This document shows, one piece after another, positions 43,310-51,883 of a stretch of 64,000 bases of DNA (position 1 is the first letter of the stretch; each line of letters starts with the position of its first letter). The notes beneath the pieces were generated by a model, which searched no databases, was not told the DNA's origin, and saw only the letters and a program-made list of their open reading frames with translations. The DNA comes from Alphaproteobacteria bacterium (GTDB lineage Bacteria > Pseudomonadota > Alphaproteobacteria > Rhizobiales > Rhizobiaceae): NCBI GenBank assembly GCA_024280375.1, contig JAJRQF010000040.1, forward strand, positions 38,749 to 102,748. The letters are read 5' to 3'. Made by a program: the position numbers and the translations under genes.

Positions 43310-43912
43310 ATGACTGCCTCGGAAAAACCTTCACATCATCATGGAAACTTACGATCCGCGTTGATTAATGCGGGCGTTCAGTTGTTAAGTGAAGGTGGGC
43401 TTGAAGCCCTGACACTTCGAAAAGCTGCTAGCGTTGCTGGTGTATCGCATGCAGCGCCTGCCCATCATTTTGCATCGCTGACCAATTTGCGCAGCGCTAT
43501 TGCTGCCGCAGGGTTTGATATTTTTGATGCTTCGATGAAGCGTGAGATTAAGAAGGTGTCATCGTCAAATCCATCAGCGGTAATTCGTGCTGCGTGCCGG
43601 GGTTACATCATATTCGCCATTGATAATCCGGCGCTGTTTTCATTGATGTTTGGCGGTACGGAATTGATCCGCGAGGAACCGCCCCTTGGTGCCAGTTCGA
43701 GCCTAGCCTATGAGACATTGACGCAAATCTGCCTGCCATATTCGAGGGATGCAAAATCACTGGAAAACATGCGTATGCTTGTTTGGTCGCTGGTTCACGG
43801 GTTCACCAGTTTGATGCTGGCGCAGCAGAAAAACTTTCCTTCGGCGGATGATGCAATTCGACAATTTGAGGAAATGCTTCCGGATTTTTCAAAGCTTCAG
43901 AATGGCGAGTAG
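43310..43912 (+). CDS. TetR-family transcriptional regulator
   Basis: A 200-residue protein with a TetR HTH at about residues 25-60 (LTLRKAASVAGVSHAAPAHH, FASLTNLRSAIAAAGF). The C-terminal domain (YIIFAIDNPALFSLMFGG, LVWSLVHGFTSLMLAQQ) is of the WHG type. It is divergent from the DUF2306 gene; the GTCAA half-site cluster between them is the likely operator. It is not obviously linked to sulfur metabolism. Confidence 0.88.
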   Translation: MTASEKPSHHHGNLRSALINAGVQLLSEGGLEALTLRKAASVAGVSHAAPAHHFASLTNLRSAIAAAGFDIFDASMKREIKKVSSSNPSAVIRAACRGYIIFAIDNPALFSLMFGGTELIREEPPLGASSSLAYETLTQICLPYSRDAKSLENMRMLVWSLVHGFTSLMLAQQKNFPSADDAIRQFEEMLPDFSKLQNGE

Positions 43913-43962
43913 TTTTTACCTATTTGGCGCGCCGAATTTTTGCTGGTCAAAATAGAACAGGT

Positions 43963-44793
43963 CTAAAAGAATTTACCGGTTAGCCAAAGGCCACCGATCA
44001 AAATGGCAAATGTTGCAAGTGTCACCAATAAAACTGTACCTGCTCCCGGCCGCACCTTTGCAGCGTGATCGTCATGCTGGCTCTGCTCAGGCTTTGCTGA
44101 TTGGTCAGTATCGGAGTGCTGGTTGCCGTGTCCTGCATCATTGCCAACTGAGATAGTCAGCATGCCATGTTTCATATTGTTGACGACCAGCCACCAGTTT
44201 ATCGGATAGGCAAAAATAAAACCAACGATCATCGCCATTGACATCACAAACCAGAATTCTGGCCGGCTGGGGTCGGGTGCGCCTTCGATGCGTGGCATGA
44301 GATATTTCATGGTGATGACCATGCCGGCCATCAGCAGGTTCATTGATACCAGTTCTGGAATAAAAGTTTCCTTGAGCGAGCGAATATAGGAACCGCCAAC
44401 CATGTCGCGCATGGCGAATGCCTGAAAAAATGCCCAGCCAAAACCAAAGCCGAGTGCATATTCCAGGCCAAAATCTCCCCAGGCCGATAGGTGCAATATT
44501 GCGCCGATCACCGCTCCGACGATGATGCCAATGCCGTCACCCGCCGCACAATGCATGGTTGACCCAAGCACCTGTCGCCAGGTTGTTGATACATATTGCG
44601 CATGCGTGCCTTTCAAGGGCTCCCGGCAACCTAATACGTAGAAAAATGCGCCCAGTGGCCCGGTAAACGCAACCAGAATGACGAACGCCCATTTGAGCAC
44701 AGCAGATTCTGGTGTTTTGGGAATGTCGATAATTATGAATGCCAGCGACAGGCCGGTTAATACGAACCAGACAAGCATGATACCTTCAACCAT
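43963..44793 (-). CDS. DUF4396 membrane protein
   Basis: A 276-residue protein. The hydrophobic segments include GSTMHCAAGDGIGIIVGAVIGA and FIFAYPINWWLVVNNMKHGM, the hallmarks of DUF4396. A His/Asp-rich linker (HGNQHSDTDQ) leads to a last helix. The His and Asp motifs suggest metal handling, but no reaction is known. The ATG at 44793 follows GAGGGCTTACACC. Confidence 0.78.
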   Translation of the reverse strand: MVEGIMLVWFVLTGLSLAFIIIDIPKTPESAVLKWAFVILVAFTGPLGAFFYVLGCREPLKGTHAQYVSTTWRQVLGSTMHCAAGDGIGIIVGAVIGAILHLSAWGDFGLEYALGFGFGWAFFQAFAMRDMVGGSYIRSLKETFIPELVSMNLLMAGMVITMKYLMPRIEGAPDPSRPEFWFVMSMAMIVGFIFAYPINWWLVVNNMKHGMLTISVGNDAGHGNQHSDTDQSAKPEQSQHDDHAAKVRPGAGTVLLVTLATFAILIGGLWLTGKFF

Positions 44794-44927
44794 GGTGTAA
44801 GCCCTCTTGGTAAAGCGGTATTATTGGGCAAATTGGCGATATTGGAAAGTAAATTTCCTGTAACTTATGGGCCCCTGCCGCCCATGGTCATTCTAGAACG
44901 TATCGGTCTTTGATGGGCTCGCTCCAT

Positions 44928-45006
44928 AAACGTTCGCTCACGGCCAATTGGGGCTTTTCTAACGGCTCAAGTTTTGCGCTTCGCGTTGCTCAACGTGCAA
45001 CTAGAG
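44928..45006 (+). repeat. Dispersed intergenic repeat B, copy 2
   Basis: AAACGTTCGCTCAC, TTTTCTAACGG, GTTTTGCGCTTCGC and CAACGTGCAACTAGAG occur in the same order as at 37336-37420. It sits in the 270-bp gap between the DUF4396 gene and the LysE-family gene. Confidence 0.55.
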
Positions 45007-45063
45007 CGACACCCCGGCGCACTCACTATGAGGATTGAAGCGTGTGTTATCAGTCAGCTAAAT

Positions 45064-45675
45064 TTAGCGATCAGTTGTGCCGAGCTTTGCGGCCAGCATG
45101 ACAAATGACAATGCAAAGGAGCGTTTCAGCCATCTAACCACATTGGGACGCGATATTACTTTATCGCGCACTGTTGCCGCTGCAAAACCAACGGCTAGAA
45201 AAACAATGAAGGTCATCGCCATAAAGACAAACCCTAATCCAAACATTTGAGAAATGGGATTGGGTGCGCTCGCGCTGATAAACTGGGGCAAAAATGCTAA
45301 GAAGAAAACCGATAATTTGGGATTCAGAACGCTGGCCAGAATGCCATGAAAGACAATTTTTCCATTGCTGCGATTGTCTTTTTCACCCTGAATGGTGAAC
45401 GTCGAACTATCGCGAATTATGCCCCAGGCCATATATAACAGATACGCAACACCGGCAAACTTCACGACCTGAAACGCAACTGCGCTGGCATGTAAAATCG
45501 CTGCGAGGCCAAATACCGCTGCCAAAATGTGGGGAACAATGCTCAAGGTACTGCCGAGGGCGCCAAAGAACCCGCCTTTCCATCCTCGGGAAAGCGAGCA
45601 GGCAAGAGTATAAATCATGCCTGTTCCTGGAATTATTACCACAAGGAAACTTGTGATCAAAAATTCAATGGTCAA
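45064..45675 (-). CDS. LysE/RhtB-family exporter
   Basis: About 203 residues with six hydrophobic helices and the family signatures PGTGMIYTLACSLSRGWKGG (first loop) and GILASVLNPKLSVFFLAFLPQF. The frame opens with a TTG at 45681, but the TTG at 45675 lies seven bases after GAGG and is preferred. It begins about 14 bp after the soxB stop in the same direction and so may be the last gene of the sox transcript. The exported substrate is unknown; LysE members export amino acids. Confidence 0.85.
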   Translation of the reverse strand: MTIEFLITSFLVVIIPGTGMIYTLACSLSRGWKGGFFGALGSTLSIVPHILAAVFGLAAILHASAVAFQVVKFAGVAYLLYMAWGIIRDSSTFTIQGEKDNRSNGKIVFHGILASVLNPKLSVFFLAFLPQFISASAPNPISQMFGLGFVFMAMTFIVFLAVGFAAATVRDKVISRPNVVRWLKRSFALSFVMLAAKLGTTDR

Positions 45676-45689
45676 GTTCAAACCTCAAA

Positions 45690-47381
45690 TTACATTCCGA
45701 CAACCTTGATGCGGTCATTTTCCAGTGGGGGCACAACGCCAATTCGGGTGATGTATTTTTCCATCAGGTCATAAATCGCCGGACCTGTGGTGCCTTCATT
45801 AACCGATGCCCAGCCTGCGACCACATAATTTTGTGTGGCTTCAATTGGTTTGCCAGATTTAATGCTGGTCATGTTGGTAATGCGGTAGCCGATTTCTTTC
45901 TTCGGCTCGATTGTGTAGCTCATGCCACCAACCCGCACCATATCGCCGCCTTGCTGATAGAACGGGTCTTTGTTGAACAGGTTATCGCAGACATCTTCCA
46001 AAATGTCGTGGATCTGCTTGCCCGACATTTCCAACCGGTAAACCGAAGGATAGGTCATTGAGGTCTGGGTATAGAGATCATCAATGGTAATATCCTGACC
46101 CGGCAACAGGGTTGTGCCCCAGCGAAAGCCCGGTGAAAGCGAGATTTCAGCATCACGTTCTTCAATCAGACCCTGACAGATAAGATCATCCCAGGTGCCG
46201 TTAAAGTTGCCGCGACGATAGAGCAGGCCTTCGCTTTTGCCGATAACCCGCTGGCATTCCTGCTCGTAAGGTGCGCGCACTTCATCAATTTTAGCGGCCA
46301 TTTCAGGGTCGCGGTCGATCACGTCTGAGAAAACCGGAATGAGCGATGAGGAGAAATCAACAACCTTGCCGCCTTTCACGTCCAGGTCGATACGGCCGAG
46401 ATATTTGCCGTGAGAGCCTGAGGAAAGCAAAATGGTTTTGCCAACAGTGATTGCGCGTGGAATGGCATCATGGGTATGGGCGGCCAAAATAACATCAATG
46501 CCGGAAACAACTGTTGCCAGTTTTTGGTCGACATCAAAACCGTTATGGGAGAGCAGAACGACAACCTGAGCGCCCTCATCACGGGCTTTGTTGACGTTTT
46601 CCTGCAGAGTTTCCTGGCGGATACCGAACGACCATTCCGGGAACATCCAGCGCGGATTGGAAATAGGCGTATAGGGCATGGCCTGGCCGATGACAGCGAC
46701 TCTAACGCCGCCCTTGTCGAACATTTTGGTGCTCTCAAATACCGGCTCTTCGAAATCATTATCAACGATATTGCTGGCGAGGAATGGATAATCCATTTGT
46801 TCGATGATTTCTTTTACCCGGTCTGCACCAAAGGTGAACTCCCAGTGGCCGACCATGGCATCCGGCTTCAATAGTTTGAAGCAATCGACCATGTCCTGAC
46901 CGTTGGTTTTAAGCGAAGTGTAGGAACCCTGCCAGGTATCGCCGCCATCGAGCATCAATACTTTGTTGTCACCGCGCTCGCCGCGAATGGCTTTTACCAA
47001 TGTGGCTGTGCGATCCAACCCACCCAGCCGACCGTAGGTTTTGGCCATGTTGACATAATCAACCATGGTATGGGCGTAGGAGAGGGGGCTTCCCTTATTA
47101 ATTCCGAAATGGTTTAGAAAATCTTCGCCAACCAGATGTGGTGGTATGCCTTCAAAAGCGCCAACGCCAAAGTTTTCTGATGGGGGGCGGAAATATAGAG
47201 GTTTGAGTTGTCCGTGCACGTCTGTGATGTGCAGCAGAGTTACCTGACCCTTGGAATCAAACTTTAAGAGATCATCCTGGGTGAGTTTTTGCTGTGCAGC
47301 AGCCTTGGTCAGACCACTTGAAAAGCCGGTAACAGATGCGGTAACAGCTGCCCATTGTAAAAAATCGCGCCTTGAAAACAT
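45690..47381 (-). CDS. soxB: Thiosulfohydrolase SoxB
   Basis: A 563-residue periplasmic enzyme that hydrolyses sulfate from SoxY-bound thiosulfonate. It has a twin-arginine signal (SRRDFLQWAAVTASVTG). The di-manganese phosphoesterase motifs are LLHITDVHGQLKP, LDGGDTWQGS, VGHWEFTFG, LLSHNGFDVDQKLA and AHTHDAIPR. The C-terminal 5'-nucleotidase-like domain follows. The ribosome site is GGGAGG. It is separated from soxA by 123 bp that include a terminator-like hairpin. Confidence 0.96.
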   Translation of the reverse strand: MFSRRDFLQWAAVTASVTGFSSGLTKAAAQQKLTQDDLLKFDSKGQVTLLHITDVHGQLKPLYFRPPSENFGVGAFEGIPPHLVGEDFLNHFGINKGSPLSYAHTMVDYVNMAKTYGRLGGLDRTATLVKAIRGERGDNKVLMLDGGDTWQGSYTSLKTNGQDMVDCFKLLKPDAMVGHWEFTFGADRVKEIIEQMDYPFLASNIVDNDFEEPVFESTKMFDKGGVRVAVIGQAMPYTPISNPRWMFPEWSFGIRQETLQENVNKARDEGAQVVVLLSHNGFDVDQKLATVVSGIDVILAAHTHDAIPRAITVGKTILLSSGSHGKYLGRIDLDVKGGKVVDFSSSLIPVFSDVIDRDPEMAAKIDEVRAPYEQECQRVIGKSEGLLYRRGNFNGTWDDLICQGLIEERDAEISLSPGFRWGTTLLPGQDITIDDLYTQTSMTYPSVYRLEMSGKQIHDILEDVCDNLFNKDPFYQQGGDMVRVGGMSYTIEPKKEIGYRITNMTSIKSGKPIEATQNYVVAGWASVNEGTTGPAIYDLMEKYITRIGVVPPLENDRIKVVGM

Positions 47382-47423
47382 TACTCAATACCTCCCGAAA
47401 TGGAATTATCTGAACAAAGAAAA

Positions 47424-47440
47424 AGGGCGCAAAACGCCCT
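47424..47440 (-). terminator. Hairpin with T-run between soxA and soxB
   Basis: AGGGCG-N5-CGCCCT; on the minus strand it is followed by TTTTTCTTTG. It lies after soxA and 43 bp before the soxB start codon, so it may lower soxB expression relative to soxXYZA. Confidence 0.65.
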
Positions 47441-47504
47441 CAATCTTAATTTTTATCTGGCGCGGCAAAATTACCGGGCGGTCAATTCTGCCAGCCTGCC
47501 AGGA

Positions 47505-48365
47505 TCAGTTGCGAACTGCCGGGGTTTCAACAGAAAGGCCCTGACCACGTGATGCAACATAAAGTTCCAAAGCTACGAACTCGTCGCTACCAACCTTGAA
47601 TGGTTTCGCACGGATGTTCTTCATGCAGCCTTTGAAGCGGCGGTGGACTGAACCAAGGCCATTCCATTTAAGTCTGTATGTCGGAAAACCGTTGATCTGC
47701 CCCTGACTTAGATGGTCAGCACGAATGCGTTTGCCATAATTGTCTTCGTGGCAGTTGGCGCAAGACATGTCGAGTTGGCCGACACGGGTATAATAAATTT
47801 TCTTACCCTTTTCTGCCCACTCGGTCATTGGTCCGCTGGTATCAATATTTACCGGCATGCCGCGAGACTGCAGCCCGATATATGAAGTCATTGCCAGCAT
47901 GTCTGCATGATCAAATTTAATTTTCTCGGCGCCAAGACGGTCCGTGCGGCATTCGTTGATTTGTTGCTCAAGCGTAATCGGCTTGCCTAAATCCTTGTCC
48001 CACTTTGGCATGGATGCACGAACACCTTTCATGGTGTCTTCAGCTTTATCATGGCATGAGGAGCAAGATTTGCCCTTGCTGCCGGTAACGGTTGTCCACA
48101 ATTCCTTACCGCGATCAACGGCGCTAAAAGCAGGATTGTCGAAGTCGTCAGTTTCAAGTGCCTGAGTTTCTTCGCTGCGGAAACGCCAGCCCGAATAAAC
48201 CTCATCAAGCGGTCCGTCTTTTGCGCCCTCGACCATAGTGGTCATTTTTGCGCCTTCAATTACCAGCTCATTGTCGTCGGCATCTGCCAATGCAATGGTG
48301 CTGGACAGTGCAAATGCACCAATCGTAGCGAGCGTTAATCTTGTGAGTCTCTTATTGATCCCCAT
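47505..48365 (-). CDS. soxA: SoxA, dihaem cytochrome c subunit of SoxAX
   Basis: A 286-residue protein with a signal peptide (LTLATIGAFALSSTIALADA) and two haem sites, CSSCH and CANCH. The active-site cysteine that is a haem ligand is in RRFKGCMKNIRAKPF. SoxAX joins thiosulfate to the SoxY cysteine. The ATG at 48365 follows GGGAGGACAAAAT; the longer frame is rejected. It lies downstream of soxZ. Confidence 0.95.
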   Translation of the reverse strand: MGINKRLTRLTLATIGAFALSSTIALADADDNELVIEGAKMTTMVEGAKDGPLDEVYSGWRFRSEETQALETDDFDNPAFSAVDRGKELWTTVTGSKGKSCSSCHDKAEDTMKGVRASMPKWDKDLGKPITLEQQINECRTDRLGAEKIKFDHADMLAMTSYIGLQSRGMPVNIDTSGPMTEWAEKGKKIYYTRVGQLDMSCANCHEDNYGKRIRADHLSQGQINGFPTYRLKWNGLGSVHRRFKGCMKNIRAKPFKVGSDEFVALELYVASRGQGLSVETPAVRN

Positions 48366-48400
48366 ATTTTGTCCTCCCAGACCTGAATTCAAAAAATCAA

Positions 48401-48730
48401 TCACTCAACAGCAATCTTTTTCTCTGTTGAATAAACTGAACCGTCATCGTCGGTCCAAGTGAATTTAAAAGTGCCTGATTCAGTTACTTTTGCCTTGAAC
48501 TGCATGTAAGGATTGGCAGACACAGAAGGTTCCAGGTTTGCTGAAAATACTTCAGCACCATTAAACTCAACCTTGAAGTGATTGATAATTTTGCGAGGAA
48601 TAAGCTCGCCGGTTTTCTTATCTTTACGCCGGCCCGATTCCATTTTGTGGCTGATCAAGGTTTTGATCGTGATAATATCACCCTTGGCCGCCTTTTTGGG
48701 AACCTTCACGCGTGGTTTGGATTTAGCCAT
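48401..48730 (-). CDS. soxZ: SoxZ, carrier partner of SoxY
   Basis: A 109-residue immunoglobulin-like protein with the family segments GDIITIKTLISHKMESGRRK, KIINHFKVEFNGAEVFSANL and ESGTFKFTWTDDDGSVYS. It binds SoxY and carries no cysteine of its own. The start is preceded by AGGAGA. It lies 21 bp after soxY. Confidence 0.96.
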   Translation of the reverse strand: MAKSKPRVKVPKKAAKGDIITIKTLISHKMESGRRKDKKTGELIPRKIINHFKVEFNGAEVFSANLEPSVSANPYMQFKAKVTESGTFKFTWTDDDGSVYSTEKKIAVE

Positions 48731-48751
48731 TATATTCTCCTGATCGCTGAA

Positions 48752-49204
48752 TTAGCCGCCGCAGCCGCCGATTGTGACCTTAACGGTTTTCTTATCCATA
48801 AAAATGGAACCGTCGCTCATTTTCGCCATTGCCAGCACTTCCTGGGTTTTCGCCAGTCTGATGCGGGTTGAGGCAGCGGCTTCACCACTCATCGGTGTGA
48901 AGTTGAATGTGCCAACCGCAGGTCCCGGGTTGCCAAGAGCCAGCAGCATCACAGATGCAACATGGTTGTCGGCAGTCATCGGGCTGTCTACAGTAAAGCT
49001 GATTGGAACCGTGTTGCCGTTTTCGGCAATTTCAGGGGCTTTGAGTTTGATTTTTCCAGCTGTGGCTTCTTTGCCGCCAGAAAATTCTGCAATCAGCTTG
49101 TCGGACTCTTCCGATGCAAATGCGATAGTCGCCTGGGAACCCAGGGTAGCAAAAGCAACGGCGCCCGCACCAAGCATAAACGTTTGACGTCTTGTCACGT
49201 TCAT
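48752..49204 (-). CDS. soxY: SoxY, sulfur carrier
   Basis: A 150-residue protein with a twin-arginine-like signal (VTRRQTFMLGAGAVAFATLG) and the C-terminal carrier tail GGCGG, whose cysteine holds sulfur intermediates. The ATG at 49204 has GGAAGGAAG upstream, better than the frame start five codons earlier. It lies between soxX and soxZ. Confidence 0.97.
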   Translation of the reverse strand: MNVTRRQTFMLGAGAVAFATLGSQATIAFASEESDKLIAEFSGGKEATAGKIKLKAPEIAENGNTVPISFTVDSPMTADNHVASVMLLALGNPGPAVGTFNFTPMSGEAAASTRIRLAKTQEVLAMAKMSDGSIFMDKKTVKVTIGGCGG

Positions 49205-49261
49205 GGTTCTTCCTTCCAAGTTAAATGTTGTTGAACTGAGATAATTTATCCGCGAAGGGAA

Positions 49262-49738
49262 TTATTTCAGGGTTTTAAGATAGGCAATTACGTCCTCAAC
49301 CTGCTCGGCATTAAGGATGGTTTTACCCTTGAATTTTTTCATTGTGCGAATGCCATTTTCCAAACGATAAAACGAAGGCATAATGGTTGCTTCGCCAAGC
49401 ACGGATTTTGAATTAATCATAATTGCGCGAAGCTGCTTTTCTTCATAGCGGCCAGCGACACCGTCAAGCGATGGTCCAACTTCTCCATGAAATGGTTGGC
49501 TAGCAAGGTCCTTGTTCGCATGGCACGCTAGGCAATTGCCCAGTTTGCGATTTGCGAATGTTTTCTTGCCTTTTTCTGCATCCCCGGCACCGCCGGTCAA
49601 TGACTTTTCAAATGTGCCGTCTTTAATCATCGCCATTTCTGGTGATACGGTATTTGAATGAGATCCTGCTTGTGAGTACGTAGCACCCAAAAGCACAGCA
49701 CCTGCGGCTGCAAATGCAATTACAAAACTCTTCTTCAT
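49262..49738 (-). CDS. soxX: SoxX, monohaem cytochrome c subunit of SoxAX
   Basis: A 158-residue protein with a signal peptide (KSFVIAFAAAGAVLLGATYS), haem site CLACH in NRKLGNCLACHAN and a probable Met ligand in IMPSFYRLE. It is the first gene of the soxXYZA(B) unit. The upstream region carries a perfect ATTC-N8-GAAT site (49817-49832). The ribosome site is GGGAGGGG. Confidence 0.95.
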   Translation of the reverse strand: MKKSFVIAFAAAGAVLLGATYSQAGSHSNTVSPEMAMIKDGTFEKSLTGGAGDAEKGKKTFANRKLGNCLACHANKDLASQPFHGEVGPSLDGVAGRYEEKQLRAIMINSKSVLGEATIMPSFYRLENGIRTMKKFKGKTILNAEQVEDVIAYLKTLK

Positions 49739-50056
49739 AAATTATGCCCCTCCCAAGGTCTTATTTATGGCCTGATGACTAACGCTAACATCCGTAATTC
49801 GAAAACACAATATCAAATTCGAGTTTGTGAATAGAATGATCCTACGTGATTAACATTTGTCATCATATTTAAAATCGCCATACGCAAAAGTTCATTATAA
49901 ACGTGTAGTTAATTCAAAAAGCAAATCTGGCATCTCAAAACAATTAAACTTTTGGCTAATGCGCCGAAAAGTGAAACCGCAGTAATTTGCTCAATTTGTC
50001 GCAGGATGAGAAATACCCGAAAATTCAAGATTTGTTTTCGAGTAAATTGTGTTTGG
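49739..50056. other. Intergenic region soxX / soxW
   Basis: About 318 bp, AT-rich, holding the soxX promoter and the SqrR/SoxR-type site at 49817-49832. In Paracoccus the equivalent soxW-soxX region is one of two SoxR-binding regions. I see no further gene. Confidence 0.65.
49817..49832. promoter_or_regulatory. SqrR/SoxR-type operator upstream of soxX
   Basis: ATTC-GAGTTTGT-GAAT, a perfect ATTC-N8-GAAT match 79 bp before the soxX start. A further GAAT follows at 49835-49838 and another ATTC occurs at 49797-49800, so more than one dimer might bind. Confidence 0.72.
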
Positions 50057-50644
50057 TTAATTGCTGAGGCGGCCTTGCTCGCGCAATTCATTTATAATGC
50101 GAGCATGGTATTTTTGAAAATGCTCATCGCCATTATAGCCTTTTTCCCGGACCCAGCGAAACATATTCAGCGTGGTCCATTTGCCAAATGCGCCTGGCAT
50201 TGTTGAAACGGAGGCCTGTGCCAATGTGCCATCTTTGGGTGCGATTTCCGGTAGAAAAACGATCGTCGGAGTGAAAACCAGGCCCCATTTTCGAATGGCT
50301 TTCTTCTCGCTCAAAACTTCTCCATCAAGGTCGGTAACCTCTTCATCTCCGAACATATTATACTGGACAACTTTGAAGTTCTCTTTGATGTAGTTTGCGA
50401 CTTCCGGGTCTGACAAAACGGTTTCGTGTAATTTTCGGCAGTAGATGCAGCCGCGCTGTTCTATTATAATGGCCAGCCTTTTACCTTCATCTGCGGCGGA
50501 TTTAATATCCTCACGTACATCTTTAAAGGTAATGCTGAACCAGGGTTGTTTATGAAGCCCGTCTTCGCCAATTTCTACGGCCATCGCAGGTAGCACAAAA
50601 AGCAACATCAAGCTGCCAGCCAGAATTTTTGAAATAAAGTTCAT
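50057..50644 (-). CDS. soxW: SoxW, periplasmic thioredoxin
   Basis: A 195-residue protein: signal peptide (ILAGSLMLLFVLPAMA), thioredoxin fold with CIYC in EQRGCIYCRKLHETVL, and cis-Pro in VFTPTIVF. It keeps SoxY or other periplasmic thiols reduced with electrons from SoxV. It is 25 bp downstream of soxV on the same strand. A paralogue is at 28067-28687. Confidence 0.93.
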   Translation of the reverse strand: MNFISKILAGSLMLLFVLPAMAVEIGEDGLHKQPWFSITFKDVREDIKSAADEGKRLAIIIEQRGCIYCRKLHETVLSDPEVANYIKENFKVVQYNMFGDEEVTDLDGEVLSEKKAIRKWGLVFTPTIVFLPEIAPKDGTLAQASVSTMPGAFGKWTTLNMFRWVREKGYNGDEHFQKYHARIINELREQGRLSN

Positions 50645-50669
50645 TTTAAAACCTTCCCTCGAACCATTG

Positions 50670-51413
50670 TTATAAAAGCAGATTATTGAAGCCCGGAAAT
50701 GTGTCCAGCATCCAGGCGGAAACTCTGGACATTTGGCCGGTCATAAACATAAGCCCGGTGATAACCAGCATCACCCCCATGAATTTTTCGACCTTGCCCA
50801 TGTGTCTTTTGAACCGCGCCATGAAATTCATGAACGGACCGGCAAATAATGCGGCTGCCAAAAACGGCAGGCCAATGCCCATCGAATAGGAAAACAGCAA
50901 TGTTGCCCCGCGCATGGCGCTGTCTTCGGCGCCCGCGACAAACAGAATTGCGGCCAACACCGGCCCAACGCAAGGGGTCCAGCCGAATGCAAAAGCCAGA
51001 CCCATTAAATAGGAGCCGGCAAGGCCTGCGGGTTTGCTTTTTACCTGAACGCGGGCCTCGCGGTAGAGCATTGATATTTTGAATATGCCCAGAAAATGCA
51101 GGCCCATTATGAGAATAATGACGCCGGCAATAATTGATAATGTGTCAAGATACTGCGTTATTACTTTGCCGACGAAGGATGCGGTTGCACCAAGCGCGAT
51201 AAATACGGTCGCGAAACCAAACACAAAGGCAAGGGCAGCAACAAATACCCGGCTGGCCGCAGCTTTGGTGTTTTCGCGGCTTTCGGTTAATTCATCAAGT
51301 GAAATACCTGCCAGATAACACAGATATGGTGGCACAATTGGTAGAATGCAGGGCGAAATAAATGATACGAGCCCGGCAAAAAAAGCACTCCAGAATGTTA
51401 CATCAAATCCCAT
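50670..51413 (-). CDS. soxV: SoxV, CcdA-family membrane thiol transporter
   Basis: A 247-residue protein with six helices and the two CcdA cysteines, in GLVSFISPCILPIVPPYLCY and FGWTPCVGPVLAAILF. It moves reducing power from cytoplasmic thioredoxin to SoxW and SoxS. It is divergent from soxS across 85 bp. Confidence 0.94.
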   Translation of the reverse strand: MGFDVTFWSAFFAGLVSFISPCILPIVPPYLCYLAGISLDELTESRENTKAAASRVFVAALAFVFGFATVFIALGATASFVGKVITQYLDTLSIIAGVIILIMGLHFLGIFKISMLYREARVQVKSKPAGLAGSYLMGLAFAFGWTPCVGPVLAAILFVAGAEDSAMRGATLLFSYSMGIGLPFLAAALFAGPFMNFMARFKRHMGKVEKFMGVMLVITGLMFMTGQMSRVSAWMLDTFPGFNNLLL

Positions 51414-51498
51414 TTTAAGCCCAATTGAAGTTTTTTCTATTCAAACATTCTTATTATGTTATGTTACCGGGTGCAATTTAATTATTGGGAGATAACAA

Positions 51499-51882
51499 TT
51501 GTTTGAAATCATTGGATCACCCCTGCGGTCACTTTTGGTGGCGTCGCTGCTTTTGATTTCTTCTTTTTCTAATTCCATTGCCGCTGAATTGGTTATGCTG
51601 GAGGAGGATGGTTGCCCCTGGTGTGAACTTTGGCGCAAGGAAATTGGCGGTATTTATTCAAAGACCGAAGAAGGAAAAGCGGCACCATTGCGTGTTGTGG
51701 ATATTCATGGTCCTTTGCCAGAGGATTTAAAGTTTTTAGTGAAAGGTGGATTTACCCCAACTTTCATTTTGGTTGACCAGGGTAAAGAAATTGGCCGCAT
51801 TCGAGGATATCCAGGAGAGAGCTTTTTCTGGGGGTTGCTGGCTCAAATGATTGAAAAATTACCCAAAGCTGGTAACTCATAA
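51499..51882 (+). CDS. soxS: SoxS, periplasmic thioredoxin-like protein
   Basis: A 127-residue protein with a hydrophobic leader (LLVASLLLISSFSNSIAA), then LVMLEEDGCPWCELWRKEIG (CxxC) and GFTPTFILVDQGKEIGRIRG. In Paracoccus SoxS keeps SoxY active by reduction. The start is a TTG (51499) with GGGAGATAACAA upstream. It is followed at once by soxR. Confidence 0.92.
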   Translation: MFEIIGSPLRSLLVASLLLISSFSNSIAAELVMLEEDGCPWCELWRKEIGGIYSKTEEGKAAPLRVVDIHGPLPEDLKFLVKGGFTPTFILVDQGKEIGRIRGYPGESFFWGLLAQMIEKLPKAGNS

Positions 51883-51883
51883 G

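Noticed and set aside
43963..45675. Treating the DUF4396 and LysE-family genes as sulfur-oxidation genes
   Set aside because: They lie beside soxB, but no motif links them to sulfur; the LysE gene may only share the transcript.
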